A stretch of 64,000 nt of DNA from Istiophorus platypterus (taxonomy: Eukaryota; Chordata; Actinopteri; Istiophoriformes; Istiophoridae): contig CM029124.1 of the NCBI GenBank assembly GCA_016859345.1, positions 13,356,980-13,420,979 on the forward strand, given 5' to 3'. Positions 38,791 through 52,800 of the stretch are shown one piece after another; the stretch's first letter is position 1, and every line of letters starts with the position of its first letter. The position numbers and the translations under genes are program-made. The notes beneath the pieces were generated by a model. It did no database searches. It had not been told where the DNA came from and saw only the letters and a list, made by a program, of their open reading frames with translations.

Positions 38791-41355
38791 AAACTATAAA
38801 TAGTATGTTTGTGTTGTTGTCTTATATTTTGGAGTTGAGTTTAACAGTAAGCTTTGTATTTCGGCAGCAGCTTTTACAAGTCTCGGTACAAATCATTTGA
38901 AGTGAGTGGCCATAGAAAAAAATAATCCAATTTACACAATTCTTAGTTTAAATGGGACAAATACAAACAGCAGAAACAAAATGTAGACAAGGATAATAGT
39001 TCAGGCAGTTTATTAAGAATTAAAATTTCCCTTGTGTCGGGCATATGGTCTGTCTCTCGATATCTTTGGGTAATTTATATAATCATTGAATTGAACTTTG
39101 CCCACTATTCCAAACAAACAGCATTTCAATCCTTAGAAATATAAATATAAATTGATGTAAACCAACTGCAAAATCTCTGAAAGTATTCAGCTGTAAGAGG
39201 TTACAGGTCAAAAGACTTCCCATTGTGTGCTCTGTGTATACAGAGGGGTCAATGTGAATCGCTTAGCGGTGCAGTATCCTTTGTACTTCCACAGCCTTAC
39301 CACGCAGAATGAATGATTTCACTGAGTGTCCCCAAACACCACCTTTGAAGGGAGGTGGTGGCTTGACGTCAGCGTGCGTCATATTGCTTTCCTCTTTCAT
39401 ATCTCTTTTTATCTCTTTGTACTGTTGAGCAGTGTACCTGCCAAGATTTCACAATGCTGATCAGCACAGTCCAACCTGAGCTCGCAGTGGCTGCAGCTGC
39501 CACTCGCAATTTAGAAAGGATGGAATTATCATTATTTTATAATGAAGGATCAAATAAATCATCTCATCCTTGAAGTGCTATTTAATTCTTATAAGAATGG
39601 CTTCATAATTTCCCTCAATGAGCAGCCTTCTATGGCCTCCATCCTCCTCAATATGTACTTACCTTTGAACTAACTCCCCCTAAAGCCCCCGCCCCCATGT
39701 GTGTTAGTAGTAACAGTTTAAACATTCATAAAAAACACTTTTTTTCAACTATAGCAGTTAAGCCCCCAGGTTCCTTTCTTGTAAAGATCTACAGTAGTAT
39801 AAGTTTTAAGTAGGTCACAAACTGCATCTTTGGGGAGAATTTAATGCAGATCAGTATCATCCTATTCATGCATCCTTTTATTTAACCATGCTTATGGAAA
39901 AATAGGGGTTTCTACAAGGGATAGACCTAAGGTAAAAAAAAAAAAAAGAAAGAATAAACAAACATGCAAGTAGTAACTACTCTTCCTCAAGAATACTCAT
40001 GATATCCATTTGGATCCCAAGTCCCAGAGATCCAATCCCCCCAAACCCCTAGCTTATTTTTAAATGGTGTGTGCAGCTTTAGTGACTGACCCTGTGAGTG
40101 ATATGCTGTAAAGAGAAAAGTGGCCAGCGTGGTACCTTACGGTTACGACGTCATTACACTGCGGAAACGTCATTGTAATGACGCAACAGCATGTTCTGCT
40201 GAATGACGTCAAAAGACAGGAGTAATGATTTTTTAAACACGTGGTAACATGAAGAGAAAGGGCGCGGAAGATGTTTGTTCGATAGAGCGACTGAAACTGT
40301 GTCCATACAGCTATATAGGCAGAGAGAAGGGCGAGTTTTAATGGGAGACGGATAGAAAACAGAGTGTTTGTAGGAAACATGCATTAAGTCAAGAAATGTG
40401 AAATTTTTGTGTCTACATGTATTTGGTTGTGTTCAAGCCATTTACAGTATATAAGATAACTTATATTGCTATATTAAAAGGATTAATTCTGACACTTCTG
40501 TATAAAAATCACTTAAGAAATTGTGTTTTTTTATTTTAATTATGCATACCCTTTCTAAAGCTGCTGAAAGGTCAGTGTATAATAATAAGCATTCCTTCAA
40601 GCTTAGAATTCATTAATGGCCTTTTTAAAATAATTGAGGTTTTTTTTTTTTTACCTGGTGTAAAAATTGTGCTCTTGTCAAGTACCTTTTTTCTTCTTAG
40701 CCAATGGCTAGTGTGTCGCGTTGTGTTGGCAGTCAGTGGCAACCTTATGGCAACATTGGGACAGTTCCCTGTGCAAACAACATTTTCAGTACGTGGGAAC
40801 TGCCTCCTAATAACAAATAAATAATAAATACTTCAGTATTCATTGTTTCGTCAAGTAAAATGTCAAAGCTGGCAGATATTATCTAAGGACCATCAACAAG
40901 CTATGCTGCTGTTTCAGTAACACTATATGGCTTAAATGAGATGATTAAATGCTAACATTATGGATAGAACCTCCATAGAAAAGGTAACACTGACATGCTT
41001 TGCCCCATTAAATACAAAACATGGGATTAAAACCTGCTTGGATCCATACAGTCCCGTGTAAGGCTGGATCAATCCAGTACTATGTCGTTTAGATCTGTCT
41101 AACCATTTTTTTTGTTCACATCCATCCCTCTTATAGTCAGAAATCATTTTAAGGGTGTGAATCAGGACAGCGTGTGTCAGTGGGGACCTGAGTATAATCG
41201 GTGGCTACAGCAGAAAGGATGGCTCAGTCTCCTGTGAGAGTTGTGTCAGAGCATGGCGGGAGTCTATGAGGGATAGGTTGTTCAGTGAGGATACCAGGCG
41301 GATGACCAAGAGGAGGAAGGTGTGTGCTTCGTCCCTCTTCCTCAGCGCCGCTGTG
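38791..41355. other. Convergent got1/cnnm1 3' interval
   Basis: The 3' ends of got1 (rightwards) and cnnm1 (leftwards) face each other here. Minus-strand AATAAA signals (plus-strand TTTATT) at 40529-40534, 39877-39882 and 39009-39014 could each end cnnm1, so much of this interval may be its 3' UTR. No coding exon was recognised. It includes a cluster of CRE-like motifs (separate entry) and another CRE palindrome at 39364-39371. Confidence 0.45.
40149..40211. promoter_or_regulatory. Cluster of CRE-like sites with a perfect inverted repeat
   Basis: CGTCATTACA (40149-40158) and its exact reverse complement TGTAATGACG (40174-40183) form an inverted repeat with a 15-base spacer. Each arm carries a CRE half site (CGTCA/TGACG). 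A further CGTCA lies at 40168-40172 and a full TGACGTCA palindrome at 40204-40211. Known CRE elements bind CREB/ATF dimers. Whether this cluster is functional, given its position in or near the cnnm1 3' UTR, is not known. Confidence 0.4.
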
Positions 41356-44300
41356 CTAGCTCGTCACTGATGGTTGCTCCAAGCCTTCCTCCAAACTCTT
41401 TTCTCCGTCCCGAGACTTTTTCCTCCTCTTATTACCTAGAAAAAGAGAAAATTTCAGTCATTACCGGTTGAATCACCGGCCTAACACTGCAGCTAAACAA
41501 AAGCAACTTACCTAAGATTTTTTTTATGCTACCTCACATTTTGCTATTAACTGAAATAAGGTCAGCTGTACTAAGCAGCACAGTTACTGCCTCTAATGAA
41601 TAAATAGAAATAAATGAGTCATACTGTATCCGAGCCAACAGTGACAGCTGCGTTTGGAGAATATGCTCTGCAGGAAGAAGTAGGTTGTAGCGGGACACGA
41701 CACATCACCTGTTGCTAAGATACACGGTTGCTATGCCTGACTGAGAAGTTTGGGCCCATCTGACGGCTCGTGTGAGCGTGTTGCTTCATCGGTGTTTGTG
41801 ACAAAATGGCTCACTCACTCAATTTACGCAATAGCTTCTTTCCAATGTTCTCCTCAGAGCTGGACAGAGAAAGAGAGCTGATGAAGGGAGAGGTGGACGG
41901 CTGAGACTCTGTACGCACATCTGAAAGTCAGATGAGAGTATGATGAAGGGGATGCAGCAGAAATGTCAGGCAGAGTAGATGGACAGAAATAATCCCAAGA
42001 CCTATAGTGATATGCAGGTATACAGCCTGCAAGGTGTGACAACTTTTATAGACTCAAAACTATGTAAAATTTGATCAGCAGCTGGAGTCATAAATTATTG
42101 GCACATTGAATTTTCCTTCATTCTCTAAAATTGTCTTCAGGCAGTTGCTTTAAAGGCATCATTGTCAGGGAGACTGACTTAGCAGAATGTAGAATTGGAT
42201 CACAAGAAGGAAACAAGGTACAATGCGTGTACCTCCTTTTGAGATAAAACCATTGAAACATGACATGCTATAATGAAATAAGAATCTAGTATTGATGAGT
42301 CTGTTCTCTCCAGTCGGACGCATTGAGCAGCACTCACCATTCTCTCCATAATTTTCAGGTCGGTCCTCGTGGATGTAGGGGATCTCGTCCATGCAGAGGA
42401 ACACAGTATCATTTGGACTCCTCTGCCCATCAGATTTACTGCCTGTGAAGAGAGAATTAGCCCCTTCAGCTTCAAAGCACCTGTTTTGTAGCTCTGCCTG
42501 TAGAGGGAGTTAGAGAACTTGCTGTTTTGTATTCAGTGTTTTTTGTAGGGTCCAGAAAGAGGTTAAGAACCGTGGTGAGCATTCAAGGGTCAAAAGAATG
42601 AGGTTTAAAAGCCAAATGAAGATCTGCTACAACCAGTGGAGAGGGCTTATTTGGTAAAAATCTGTGTTGTTGTGTTGGAACATGGTGTTGTACCTGGTGT
42701 TGTATAACTAGATGCTTCTCTTTTAAAAACAACCGAGGGAAGCGTCTGTCCCGTGATTTCTTTTGGTCACCAAGGCAAACGTACACAAACTGCATGGCTT
42801 ATAACACTCAGAAAGACAGATGGTATGTCAGAAATCCTTTAAGCCTTGAAACCAGTACAGATCGGTTGCTGCCCCGTTTGCACCGTTTTTGTGTGTGAGA
42901 CACTATGGGTGTTTGACTTATAGGATTATATTCTTTACTGATATTTTAAATATAGTGAAAAATTATTAAGACTACTATTTGTTTCAGGTAATGCTATTTT
43001 TTAAATTCTGTGCTATTTCAATTATTTTCTCTGTTAGTCCATTGTTATTTACAGAAGAGCTAATCCTTGAATAGAGACCTGAGGGACATTATCTTGTATG
43101 AAGCCCCATCAACTATTCAATTTCAGTCTTTTAAATCTTAATTTTGTTATGAACATGGTTTATATGAATGTCTTTTGAGCTTTTTACTGAATTCATTTTC
43201 ATTGGACTTGCAAGTTCATTTTCAAATAGTACCAGACAGGTACATTAATCATGTATTGGTCCTGTCAGACAGGTGTTTTGCCTTTAGCCTACAAACCACT
43301 CCAATCGTTGTGCTTGATCCTTTGAACCTCATCTACCTTTCTCTTCAAAAGAAACCTCTACCGGCCCCATGAATCCTCAAATTCTTCTGAGCCTCATGAG
43401 GCTACACCGTCTGTTAAATTTTAGGGACATGGTGTTGCTCTTATCCAAAGAGACGAACAGTGAGTGCAAAAGTAGAACACTCCGAGTAGCATGTAACTAA
43501 AAGTGGTCATAATAAGTGCTGTATAGCAATCCTCATGCCTGAGCAAATGGCTTATGGAGGATATGAAGTGATTCTGTTCTGCTGAGAATGGAAATGATTA
43601 GATGAAAATTAATTTTTCAAGGATGACGCTAATGGGCACTGTATAAAAGTGCATTAAGGCTATCGATAGCCAATATTTTGTGTCAACTTTCATGCTAGAT
43701 TGAAGTTGACCAAAACACTCGGTTTCCTTATTAATTTTATTCTTGTGTCAGACAACCTCAGAAACAGCATTTAGACTTTGGTACTCAAATGCTCTGCACT
43801 GAAATCCACATAGAGGAAATCATTTTAGAGATAGCAGCCCTTCAGAGATATACAATACACTGTTCAAACCTATTGAACCTCAGGTTTATCGTAATTAATA
43901 CGTCCAATTTATTTTTTTTTCCAATCTATTACTATTAATATTGAACTAACAGTTCAAACTGCCTCTCACAGCTAGGGTGAGATTGGTGAATGTAGGTGAA
44001 TGGCATATATTGCTTGTTAAACCACTTAAGCAACTGACTGATTCTGATTATTATATGATGATGATGATGATTATTATTATTGATAATATTAGTTTAAAAT
44101 TAGTTTAGTTCTATGGACTAACTGATGATTGACTGGTAATGTACTTACGCACAATACGGTTTCTCTCATTGAGCTGGGAAGTGTTGCGAAGGCCACCGTG
44201 GGGATGCAAATGTGCAAGGCGTGCCAGCCCCATCCGAGTGTGTGTGTGTGTGAGGGGAAGGGCAATGCTGTGTGAGCGGGCCTCTGGGACCGGAGGCCTC

Positions 44301-47300
44301 CCTTTAGCATCAGAATCCACTGGGTCTGGCGTCTGAGGGGAGCTGTCCATCCTGGTGGCCGTTAGGGCATTCTGGTAGTGGTTCCTAGTTATCTGCGGGG
44401 ACAGAGAAATCCTCGGCATTCAATCTGCCTGTTCACATCTGCCTTCATGCCCACTGTAGGTAATCCCGATGCACGTGGATGGAAGGAATCACGGATTGCA
44501 CTGAAGAAAGTGCAGGACGTGTGAAGTGAAAGGGCACATCCGCCACTTAAGGCTAAAATGGTAATGGTTTGAAGGGGGCACAATTATCCCCAGTGATTAA
44601 AGGAAAGAGGGTGTATGGGGGGGGGAATGAGAGACAGGATGTCTGTGTTCAGTCAGAATCAGGGATTAGGACATATCAAAGGCAAATGCCGAAGACTTTG
44701 CATTTTTGGGGAAATTTAAAGACTGAATTGTGGGAGATTAAAAGTGCAACTGCTTGCTTGTGTTCCCAATTTTATGCCTTTGAGTGTGCAGTAAATTATA
44801 CATTGACTTTACTTGGACTTTATAATTACTTTATAATTATATATTATATATAATAATATAATGGACTGATGTATTTCCAAATGTTTCTGTTTTGTGTAGG
44901 AGTCACGTTTATCACCTTGATGATCTGCAGGTCTGTGAGCTGTCGAACTGAGTAGTCTGGTAAGTAGATCCCCCCTCCTGCAGTGAGCTGACCGACACTG
45001 CCTCCACTCAGTAATGAATCTGATTGGTTCAAGCCACTGCCTCGGGAACTATACCTGTGACCTGAACAAAACAGAAGAAGAAAGTGTACTTTTAGTTGTG
45101 TACTTCATGCATGCATCATCGCTACTGGGTCAAAATGCTTTTTTATTCTATTTTTTAGTTTCTGTGTTCAGCACACAGGAGTAAAGTAGATGTTTTTGAT
45201 TAGGCATTCTTCAGAGTGCACTAATGCAATCTCATTTTTACTTGCTGGACTTCTATAGTTATATGCACTGCAGCTCTCTCTTTGTCTTTTTCTTCTATCA
45301 CTAGAATGTGTTTCATTTTCAGTAATTTAGGAAAACAACCACATATTGTTTTTCTGAGTTCAATACAAGTCCATCAGAAATGAGAAAAGCATAGAAAATA
45401 TTTTTTAGTTTATAAAATGAGCATGGAAATGTTTCCAAAACCACTGAAACCAATAAGAAATGTGTTTCTCCAATAGTTTATAAAGTGTTATTGAAATTAA
45501 GTTGTCACTGTTTTCCCTTTTTATTTGGACAAAAATGTTGTATTTCAACACAAATGGTTTCTTGACAGACCCACTCCTTGCATTGTTAACAAGACCTGTG
45601 AAATATAATCTCATTCTATATGGTGCCATACTTTTAAAAGATGTTTTATATTTTCACGTTTTACTTACTTTACTTACCTTAAATACAAGCTATAGGCGAG
45701 AGAGGGAAAATACTTGAATTTTATCAGCAAATATAGATTTCCAGTGAGCATACTTTTAAAGATAACTGTTGGTGTTAAACATAGAAGGTCCTTTCCATTC
45801 TCCTATATTCTGCTTGGTTTTAAGTTGAGCACTGCTTAGACAAGTGGCAAGAAATGCTGTTCTTCTCAAGTTCATTGAAAAGCAATGATTCAGAGAGCGG
45901 TCAATTTTTTTAAGTGGTAAAAAGAAATGCCCTTTTGGGATGGGATACTTTTGCAGTTGCTTAAGAGAGAATTCTGTATTCTTTCAGGTCCAAAGAAGGG
46001 ATATTCAGATATTTAACGGAGATTTTCAAATTGCTTTAGGCTCAGCCTGAACATTACACATGCAAAAGATGTATGCAACCATCACAAGAAACAGAGAAGG
46101 GGAGAGAGGGAGAGAGGGAGAGAGAGTGACTTTCTGCTTGTTCTGCAGTCTTAGCTGGATTTCATATAATCCTGTGCAGGTCATGTCCTTCCACTGGGAA
46201 ATTCTCTGAAATCACTTCTTTTAATTACTTACTTCCCACAGCTGCTGCGGCTGACGCTACACAGACACTGGGTGGGATTTAGAGCATGAAAACACTTCCA
46301 CCACCTGTACTGCATTAGTTTTGAGAGTATTATTGCCTAACTCTACACACTGTCCTCATCAGCACCATCATGCTCATTGTAAGTCCCATAGAATTATTGA
46401 TCTGTATTGCTTCATGTGCAAGCTTACTTACCAAGAGGCAGGGGTGGGATGAGGGCTGGCATGCCATAATAGGAAAATGCACCATTTTCAAAGCGCAGAG
46501 CCTCCTTTCCTATTTCTACTTCCACCCGTCCCTGCAACATAAACACAGTGATTTACATGAATAAGGTCTGAGCTCTACGCTCATTGACGGAGCTTATTAC
46601 ATAGGAAGTATTCAGAACAAAACAATAATTATAACAAATAATAGGGCAAAGAAGTGATTGACACTTGGTTTAATGATTCCTCTTTCTCAGCCTTTTTGTA
46701 AGTTTGGGATTTACCTGCAGGATGAGGACAAAGTAGTCGACAGGTTTGTTTCTCTGGAAGAGGTAGTGTTGAGCTGCGTGTTTGTTCTTGGGGTTGAATT
46801 TGAGTTCCTGCACAACGCTGGGATGTTTGATGAGACGCAGCAAGATCTTCTCTGACAGGTGACACGGCCTAAAAGGCTCTACCTCTACAAGATGGATGGA
46901 TATAGACATGTGCGTGCACACATGTGAACACACACACACACACACACACACACAAGTGCGCACCAAAAAAAGTCAAAGAAAGAACAGCAAATTACCAGTC
47001 ACATTTCCTTATCCTTCTTTTATCATGCAATCCAGTGTTCACCCAAGAATATTCTATTTACAACACATGCACACATGCAAAAAACACACATGCAATGCTA
47101 CCTGTAGCCAAGAAGCGGTGTGTGGCCAGCAACAGCTGGGGCGAGATCTTCACCTTCAGCTCATTTTCTGCCAGTTTGAAAATGGAAAAATCCTGCAATT
47201 TCCTCTCATGGTTGGATACTCGCCTTTTGGTTCGATTATCAGCTATGAACACACAAAGATTGCATATCATATAAGTTGCATGGTGTACACTGCAGATATG

Positions 47301-49815
47301 ATATAATTGCCCGGATAACAGCTGGGTGAGGGAACGATGCTACTCTTTCACTGATTTGGTTTGCCTTATAATCCACATTAGTACAGTATTCTTGTTTGCA
47401 CTACAAAGAATTAGCAACTACTTTAAGGTGCCAGTGAACTCATTACTTGATGCAGCTTTATATGCTGCAAGCTAAGAAACCCTACGGATGGATTTCTAGA
47501 CATGATTTCTCCTAGTAAGTTTATCTACTGCTATAGATATAGATTGAGATTATCCAGTTCTGTGTAAACATACCTCTGATTGATGAATTGACTTATCCTC
47601 TACAGATGTGAGGAGTATTATTCATACTATATATCATGAAATGCATCATAGCTGCAGCAGGAGCAGCTGGTGGTATAAATGCCTAAAGTGCAACATCTGG
47701 AAAGATTAGCTCCCTGTGCTATATATATATATAACAACATACACCCATACATAGTTATGTGCATGGAAACACACGATAAACCCAGAGTCTATGAACACAT
47801 ACACAAGTGCATCCATGACAGAAACTGCTTCACACACTGCATGTAATTTAAACTGTAGCCTGCTTGAATATTTTATTTCCCTTTCCTCTGGGAGTAGGAG
47901 TAATTTTCTCCTAATAGTTGCATGCAAATAGTAAAATTCAGTGCATGACAAGAAAGTACATGAAAAGATGAGGTATGAAATGAAGGGCGTTTAGCATTTG
48001 AATTCCTCTCTGTGAAAAGCCTTTCCAGCCAACTGAAGATGAGCGGATTATGGTGATTATCTATGAGACTGGGCCATTTATTCCCATTATTTAATTATGC
48101 ATCAGCAAGGAGCTGAGAACAACAGGGAAGGGAAGGTAGGATCAATAGTTTAATGTGAAAACAGGAGAGTGGATGGTGGAGAAAGGAAATTGTAATGTGC
48201 TATTCATACTACAATTCTACTGATAATGTCCCTAATAATTACAGTGTTAATATGTGCTATTGAATTGAACATTTTCCAGTGATATTGTGGACCAAAGAGC
48301 AGAACAAACTCTGTCAGCGACAAACTGGGAGAAAATCCATTCAGTATGGGGGCAGGAAATATAATAAAATTGATTCAAAGCTAATGCGACGGACACTAAA
48401 ATCACAGGGCTTCATAATCAGCATGTTTATGCATCGTACATACTGTACAGGTCTGTCTCATCCACAATCTCAGACTTGATGATCTCTTCTATGACGTCCT
48501 CCAGGGTGACGATGCCCATCATTTCATAGAAGGGGTCTCCCTCCCCCTCACTGTTCACCCTCTGCACCACAGCCAGGTGGGATTTACCTGCACTCGTCAG
48601 AAAAAAAAGTCCAATGATGAGTTGAAACGTTTTTGAAATGTGAGCTTGTGATAAAAACTGCACATGCAGTGGGTTGAGAGGCAACGTCACTGGATAAAAA
48701 TAACATGAGTCAACAGCCTCCAACTGGATCTGTGTAGTCAAGATGAAAATCAGCATTAATACACCGACTGGAGCTGCGAGACTGGAAACATGAGAGATTT
48801 ATCTTAGAGCTTGAATACGAAATTATTTCAATTGTTTGGCCCTTGTGTGTGCGTGCCTGTGTGTGAATCAGACGAGAAGTAAGTGGGCATTTGGGGATTA
48901 GTCCGGAGACACTTTGACGGTTTGGAAGACTTGGCCTTTACATAAACACTGAGATTATGCAATCAGTCTGGGGATGCCTGCTGACTAAACTGCCCTTGCT
49001 TCTGCCAACTCTGTAAAAACGCATACATAAACACTCCCACACACAAACACAACACATGCACACTTTACACATCCATGAGTAGACCCAACGTTGCCACTGA
49101 GTTAGTGATTGGCTGAACACGACAAGCCTGCCTGACGCAATGACACAGCTCGCCAACAGCATCTCTGGAACGAGTCGATAAAGCAAATGTGACAAGAAAT
49201 CAACGTTGCCACCAAAACTCAAACATCACAAGGCAAGAACAGAAAAAAATTAAAGTGACCTTTGCACTAGTTACAGCACAAACTTGTTATGTTATTTTTT
49301 TCATTTTCAACTCACGGATATTTTAAAAATCAACTATTATGCATTAATATGTATTTGAATAAATTTTCACATTTTTCTCATGACGGCCACTGTTATGGTT
49401 TTTCAAAAAGTTAAGTCACTTCAGTGAACAAATAATTATCTAACCAAATTTCTGATGTTACTAGAACACGGATTTAAACAGAAACATATTAACAGTCTCC
49501 AACCTCAAGTCAAACAAAATCAGCAGCTCATATGAGATGGGCCGATTTAGGGGATCACTGCCAAGGGATAAAATGGATCAAATGCTTTAATCCACTGCAA
49601 CAAGGAAAAAAAAATCCTGATTGACTGACAGGCAGCCCTCGCCAAACATGAAGCTCTGGCTGTGTGAGATTGGCTCCGAGGGCGAGGTTGTACTCAGCAC
49701 ACAGGTCAGCTTGTCTGAAGAGCTCAGGTGAGTCAGAGGTGGATTTGCCCTCAGCTGCTGATGTGCCTGGGCACTGCATTACATCATTCATATGTTACAT
49801 AATACTCTTGCAGAA

Positions 49816-49865
<50 letters not shown>

Positions 49866-52800
49866 ACTAGACTCACACACAGACGCGCATGCCTGAGGCG
49901 AAACTGGGTCTACCATGGATGTCCCTTTTGCAAATGTTTCTGCTCCGCCAGTTTCCCAGGCTCCTCTAATCTATGTCTGAACTCCATGTGTTGTTTTAGA
50001 TCACGCATAATGTGTTTGCATATGATCAGGATTCATGTGTATATTTGCTGTCTTTGTTTTTTGCAGATATTACAGCCATACATTACCATAGATATAATTC
50101 ATACACTGTTTATTATACTGCAGCAATTCTTTTCTTCATGCTTTCAATTTACGCTCACATTTAGGCTATGAAACTATTGTGGATGTCTTCTATGATTGGT
50201 TTTTGTGTTAACTTAAAGTTTAGATTTATTTGTATATAGTTAAGTGGATTAAAATGGTTTCTTTAGCAGAGTTGTGCGCAAAGATGGAAAAAGACTAAAT
50301 ACATTTACTTAAATACTGAATTTAGGTACAATTTTACCATCATTGTACTATTGTACTTTCCTTTATACTTCTACTCAACTACATTTCAGGGAGAAATATT
50401 GCAGTTTTTCCTCCACAACATTTATTTACCACCCATAGCTGCTAGTTGCTGTTCAGAATTAGACTATATGTACAAAATTTATGATCAGTTTATAAAATGT
50501 GAAGCGTATTTTTATCAGTTAGGCCATCAGAGTGTATGAAGCAGTTAAAATTCGTTCCAGCTTGACCAGGTGTAAAATTAAAGTACCACTTACACGTTAA
50601 TACATTGACAATAATTATCCAATAAGATAATTTTATAACACTGACAGGCACCTTTCTGCACATTTTGCTTGTAATAATTCTTTACCTATACTAAAGTAAA
50701 ATTTAGAGTTTTTTTTTATAATGGAGTATTGCTTTGCTACTTTTACTTAAGAAGATAATGGGATGTCTCATCCCAATAAATTACAAGTTTTACACCAGAT
50801 TTTCTGTTCTCATAAAACTTTCATACCATGAACGCATAAATGCCTAAAGTAAAGAGCATATGTTCCTGGTGACATTTCCATCCTTTCCCCTAACACAGAC
50901 CTCACCCCTGCCCATTACCCTTCTCAGTGAGACATCCTCACAGCTTCCAGCCAGGCTTCCTGAACAGCAGGAGTCTTTAAATCATGAGAGCAGAGACGGA
51001 AAGAGGCAAGAGGGCAAGGGAAAGGTTGGAGCTGAATTTTTCATGGTGTCTCTGCAGGATTATGATGGCAATGACCTACCGAGTGGGAGAGGCTTCAAAG
51101 TCACCGCAGGCTGACTATTAGGTACACACAAACAATCTAATGGTGATGCCAGACTTAACCTCGCCGCCTCATTTATAAATTATTATAAGACACACAAACA
51201 ATTTGGAGACACACGCAAACACAGGGCCAGAATTGAGCACCCACATCACAAAGCTATTGCTACAATGGTGAACCGGAGGTAGATCTCCTGACCTGTAGGT
51301 GGGAATCTAATTAATGGCCCTGCCAAGTCACCCCTGAGTCACCTTTCACACTGGACAACTGCTGTCCAGCTGCTAAATTCTATTGATTGACATTTACATC
51401 TTAATCCCCACAACATGAACTACTGCCAATGAAATCCTTACGTAACCACTGATCCAGTGGCCTCTGATATTTCTCCATTTTACCGTTTGCTGTCAGGGGA
51501 GCAGTTTGAGCTGCTGCAGAGCATCGATTCAGAATCATATTCATTGTTACCGTCAAGACTGAATGGGGTCCCTGGAGAGAGGTGACACACTTTTGCTCCA
51601 CAGTGAAAAGATGCTATCATCGCATGTGTACTAGAGACAGAATGCTGTAATGCCGTGAATGCACTTATCAGCAAAGGTGCTTATCTGAAGATGTACGAGT
51701 CAGGGAGAGAAAGCAGTGATGTTCACTGCTTCCGCTGCCATTCAAGTGAAGACAAACTCTCTCTGTGTTCCCAGTTGAAACAGTTGAACACTAAGTTTAA
51801 GTGCAGAGCTGATAACTGATACACATGTAGGGAGGGGGAACAAGCAGGGGCAATGGGGGCAGATTATTTTCAGAGTTGCTGTGATGGGAAAATTGCTTTT
51901 ACTACATAAATTCTTAAGATAATCCCATTCTGGTCCATGGTAGACTCTAACCTCTGGCTGAACCACATTCACTGTGTGACACTGTATCAGATTTCACATA
52001 TGGCTCGCACTGCTCTCAAAGCGTTTTACTAGCATGCCCACTGTGAGTCAAAGGACTGATGTATATACTGATTTCTGCAGACATCTTAAGAGTCACTTCA
52101 AAGGACATTTAACTCCTAGGTATCAGGAGGTAGCCTCCAGACTGTGCCAAAACATATGGCGCCTCGCACACTCAACACTGAATTCTTAGCCAAAAGTCAC
52201 TCCTAAGATCATAACATGTAAAAGCACAGGACGTACCTCTCTTAAACTCCTCCAGCATCACGTCTAGCTTGGTGTCATTGAACACGCAATGCATGGGATG
52301 CTTGTAAAACTGGGTGATGGTTTTCAGAGGAGTGCAATCGTCGGGATCAACGAAGGCCAGATCTTTGACGAACAGGATGTCCACGATGTTGGACCTCTCG
52401 TTCTCATAGACCGGGATGCGGGTGAAACCGCTCTGCATCACGTCGGACATGGTGCAGAAGTCCAGCACGGCATCCGACGACAGCATATAGCAGTCCGACA
52501 GCGGGGTCAGCACGTCCTCCACGGTCTTGGTCCTCAGCTCCAGGGCTCCCTGGATGATGTTGAGCTCCTCTTTGACCAGGTCGTGGTAAGGGTCTGTGAC
52601 GCGCAGCATGGCCACCAACTTCTCCCTGGTGTAAAAGTTACTGATCTCTTGGTGCAGCATTATGTCGAGGATCTTGGAAACGGGGTAGGCGATGGGGAAA
52701 AACACCAGCATCAGAAGGCGTGTGGCGCAGAGGGTCTTGGAGGCGATGGCGAGACTGTGTCTGGACGCAACGGAGTGAGGTAAAATCTCTCCAATAAAGA

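Larger units (their letters stand above)
48588..52236 (-). other. cnnm1 intron 1
   Basis: About 3.6 kb between the large first exon and the exon completing the second CBS motif. It holds a long CA tract (49819-49862) and one degenerate dispersed repeat (50272-50756). No further exon was recognised. Confidence 0.8.

Noticed and set aside
40060..40380. 106-codon minus-strand open frame near the CRE cluster
   Set aside because: It has no recognisable family, no splice-linked partner and no coding bias I can see. It lies where the cnnm1 3' UTR is expected.
45051..45056. Alternative cnnm1 exon 6 acceptor (CACAG before GTATAG)
   Set aside because: Using it puts the downstream sequence out of frame and gives an early stop. 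The upstream TTCAG acceptor at 45062-45064 keeps the conserved frame.
46896..47306. 136-codon plus-strand open frame starting in a CA repeat
   Set aside because: It is produced by the CA microsatellite and by antisense reading of cnnm1 exon 3.
52289..52783. 164-codon plus-strand open frame over cnnm1 exon 1
   Set aside because: It is an antisense shadow of the CBS and transmembrane coding region of cnnm1.
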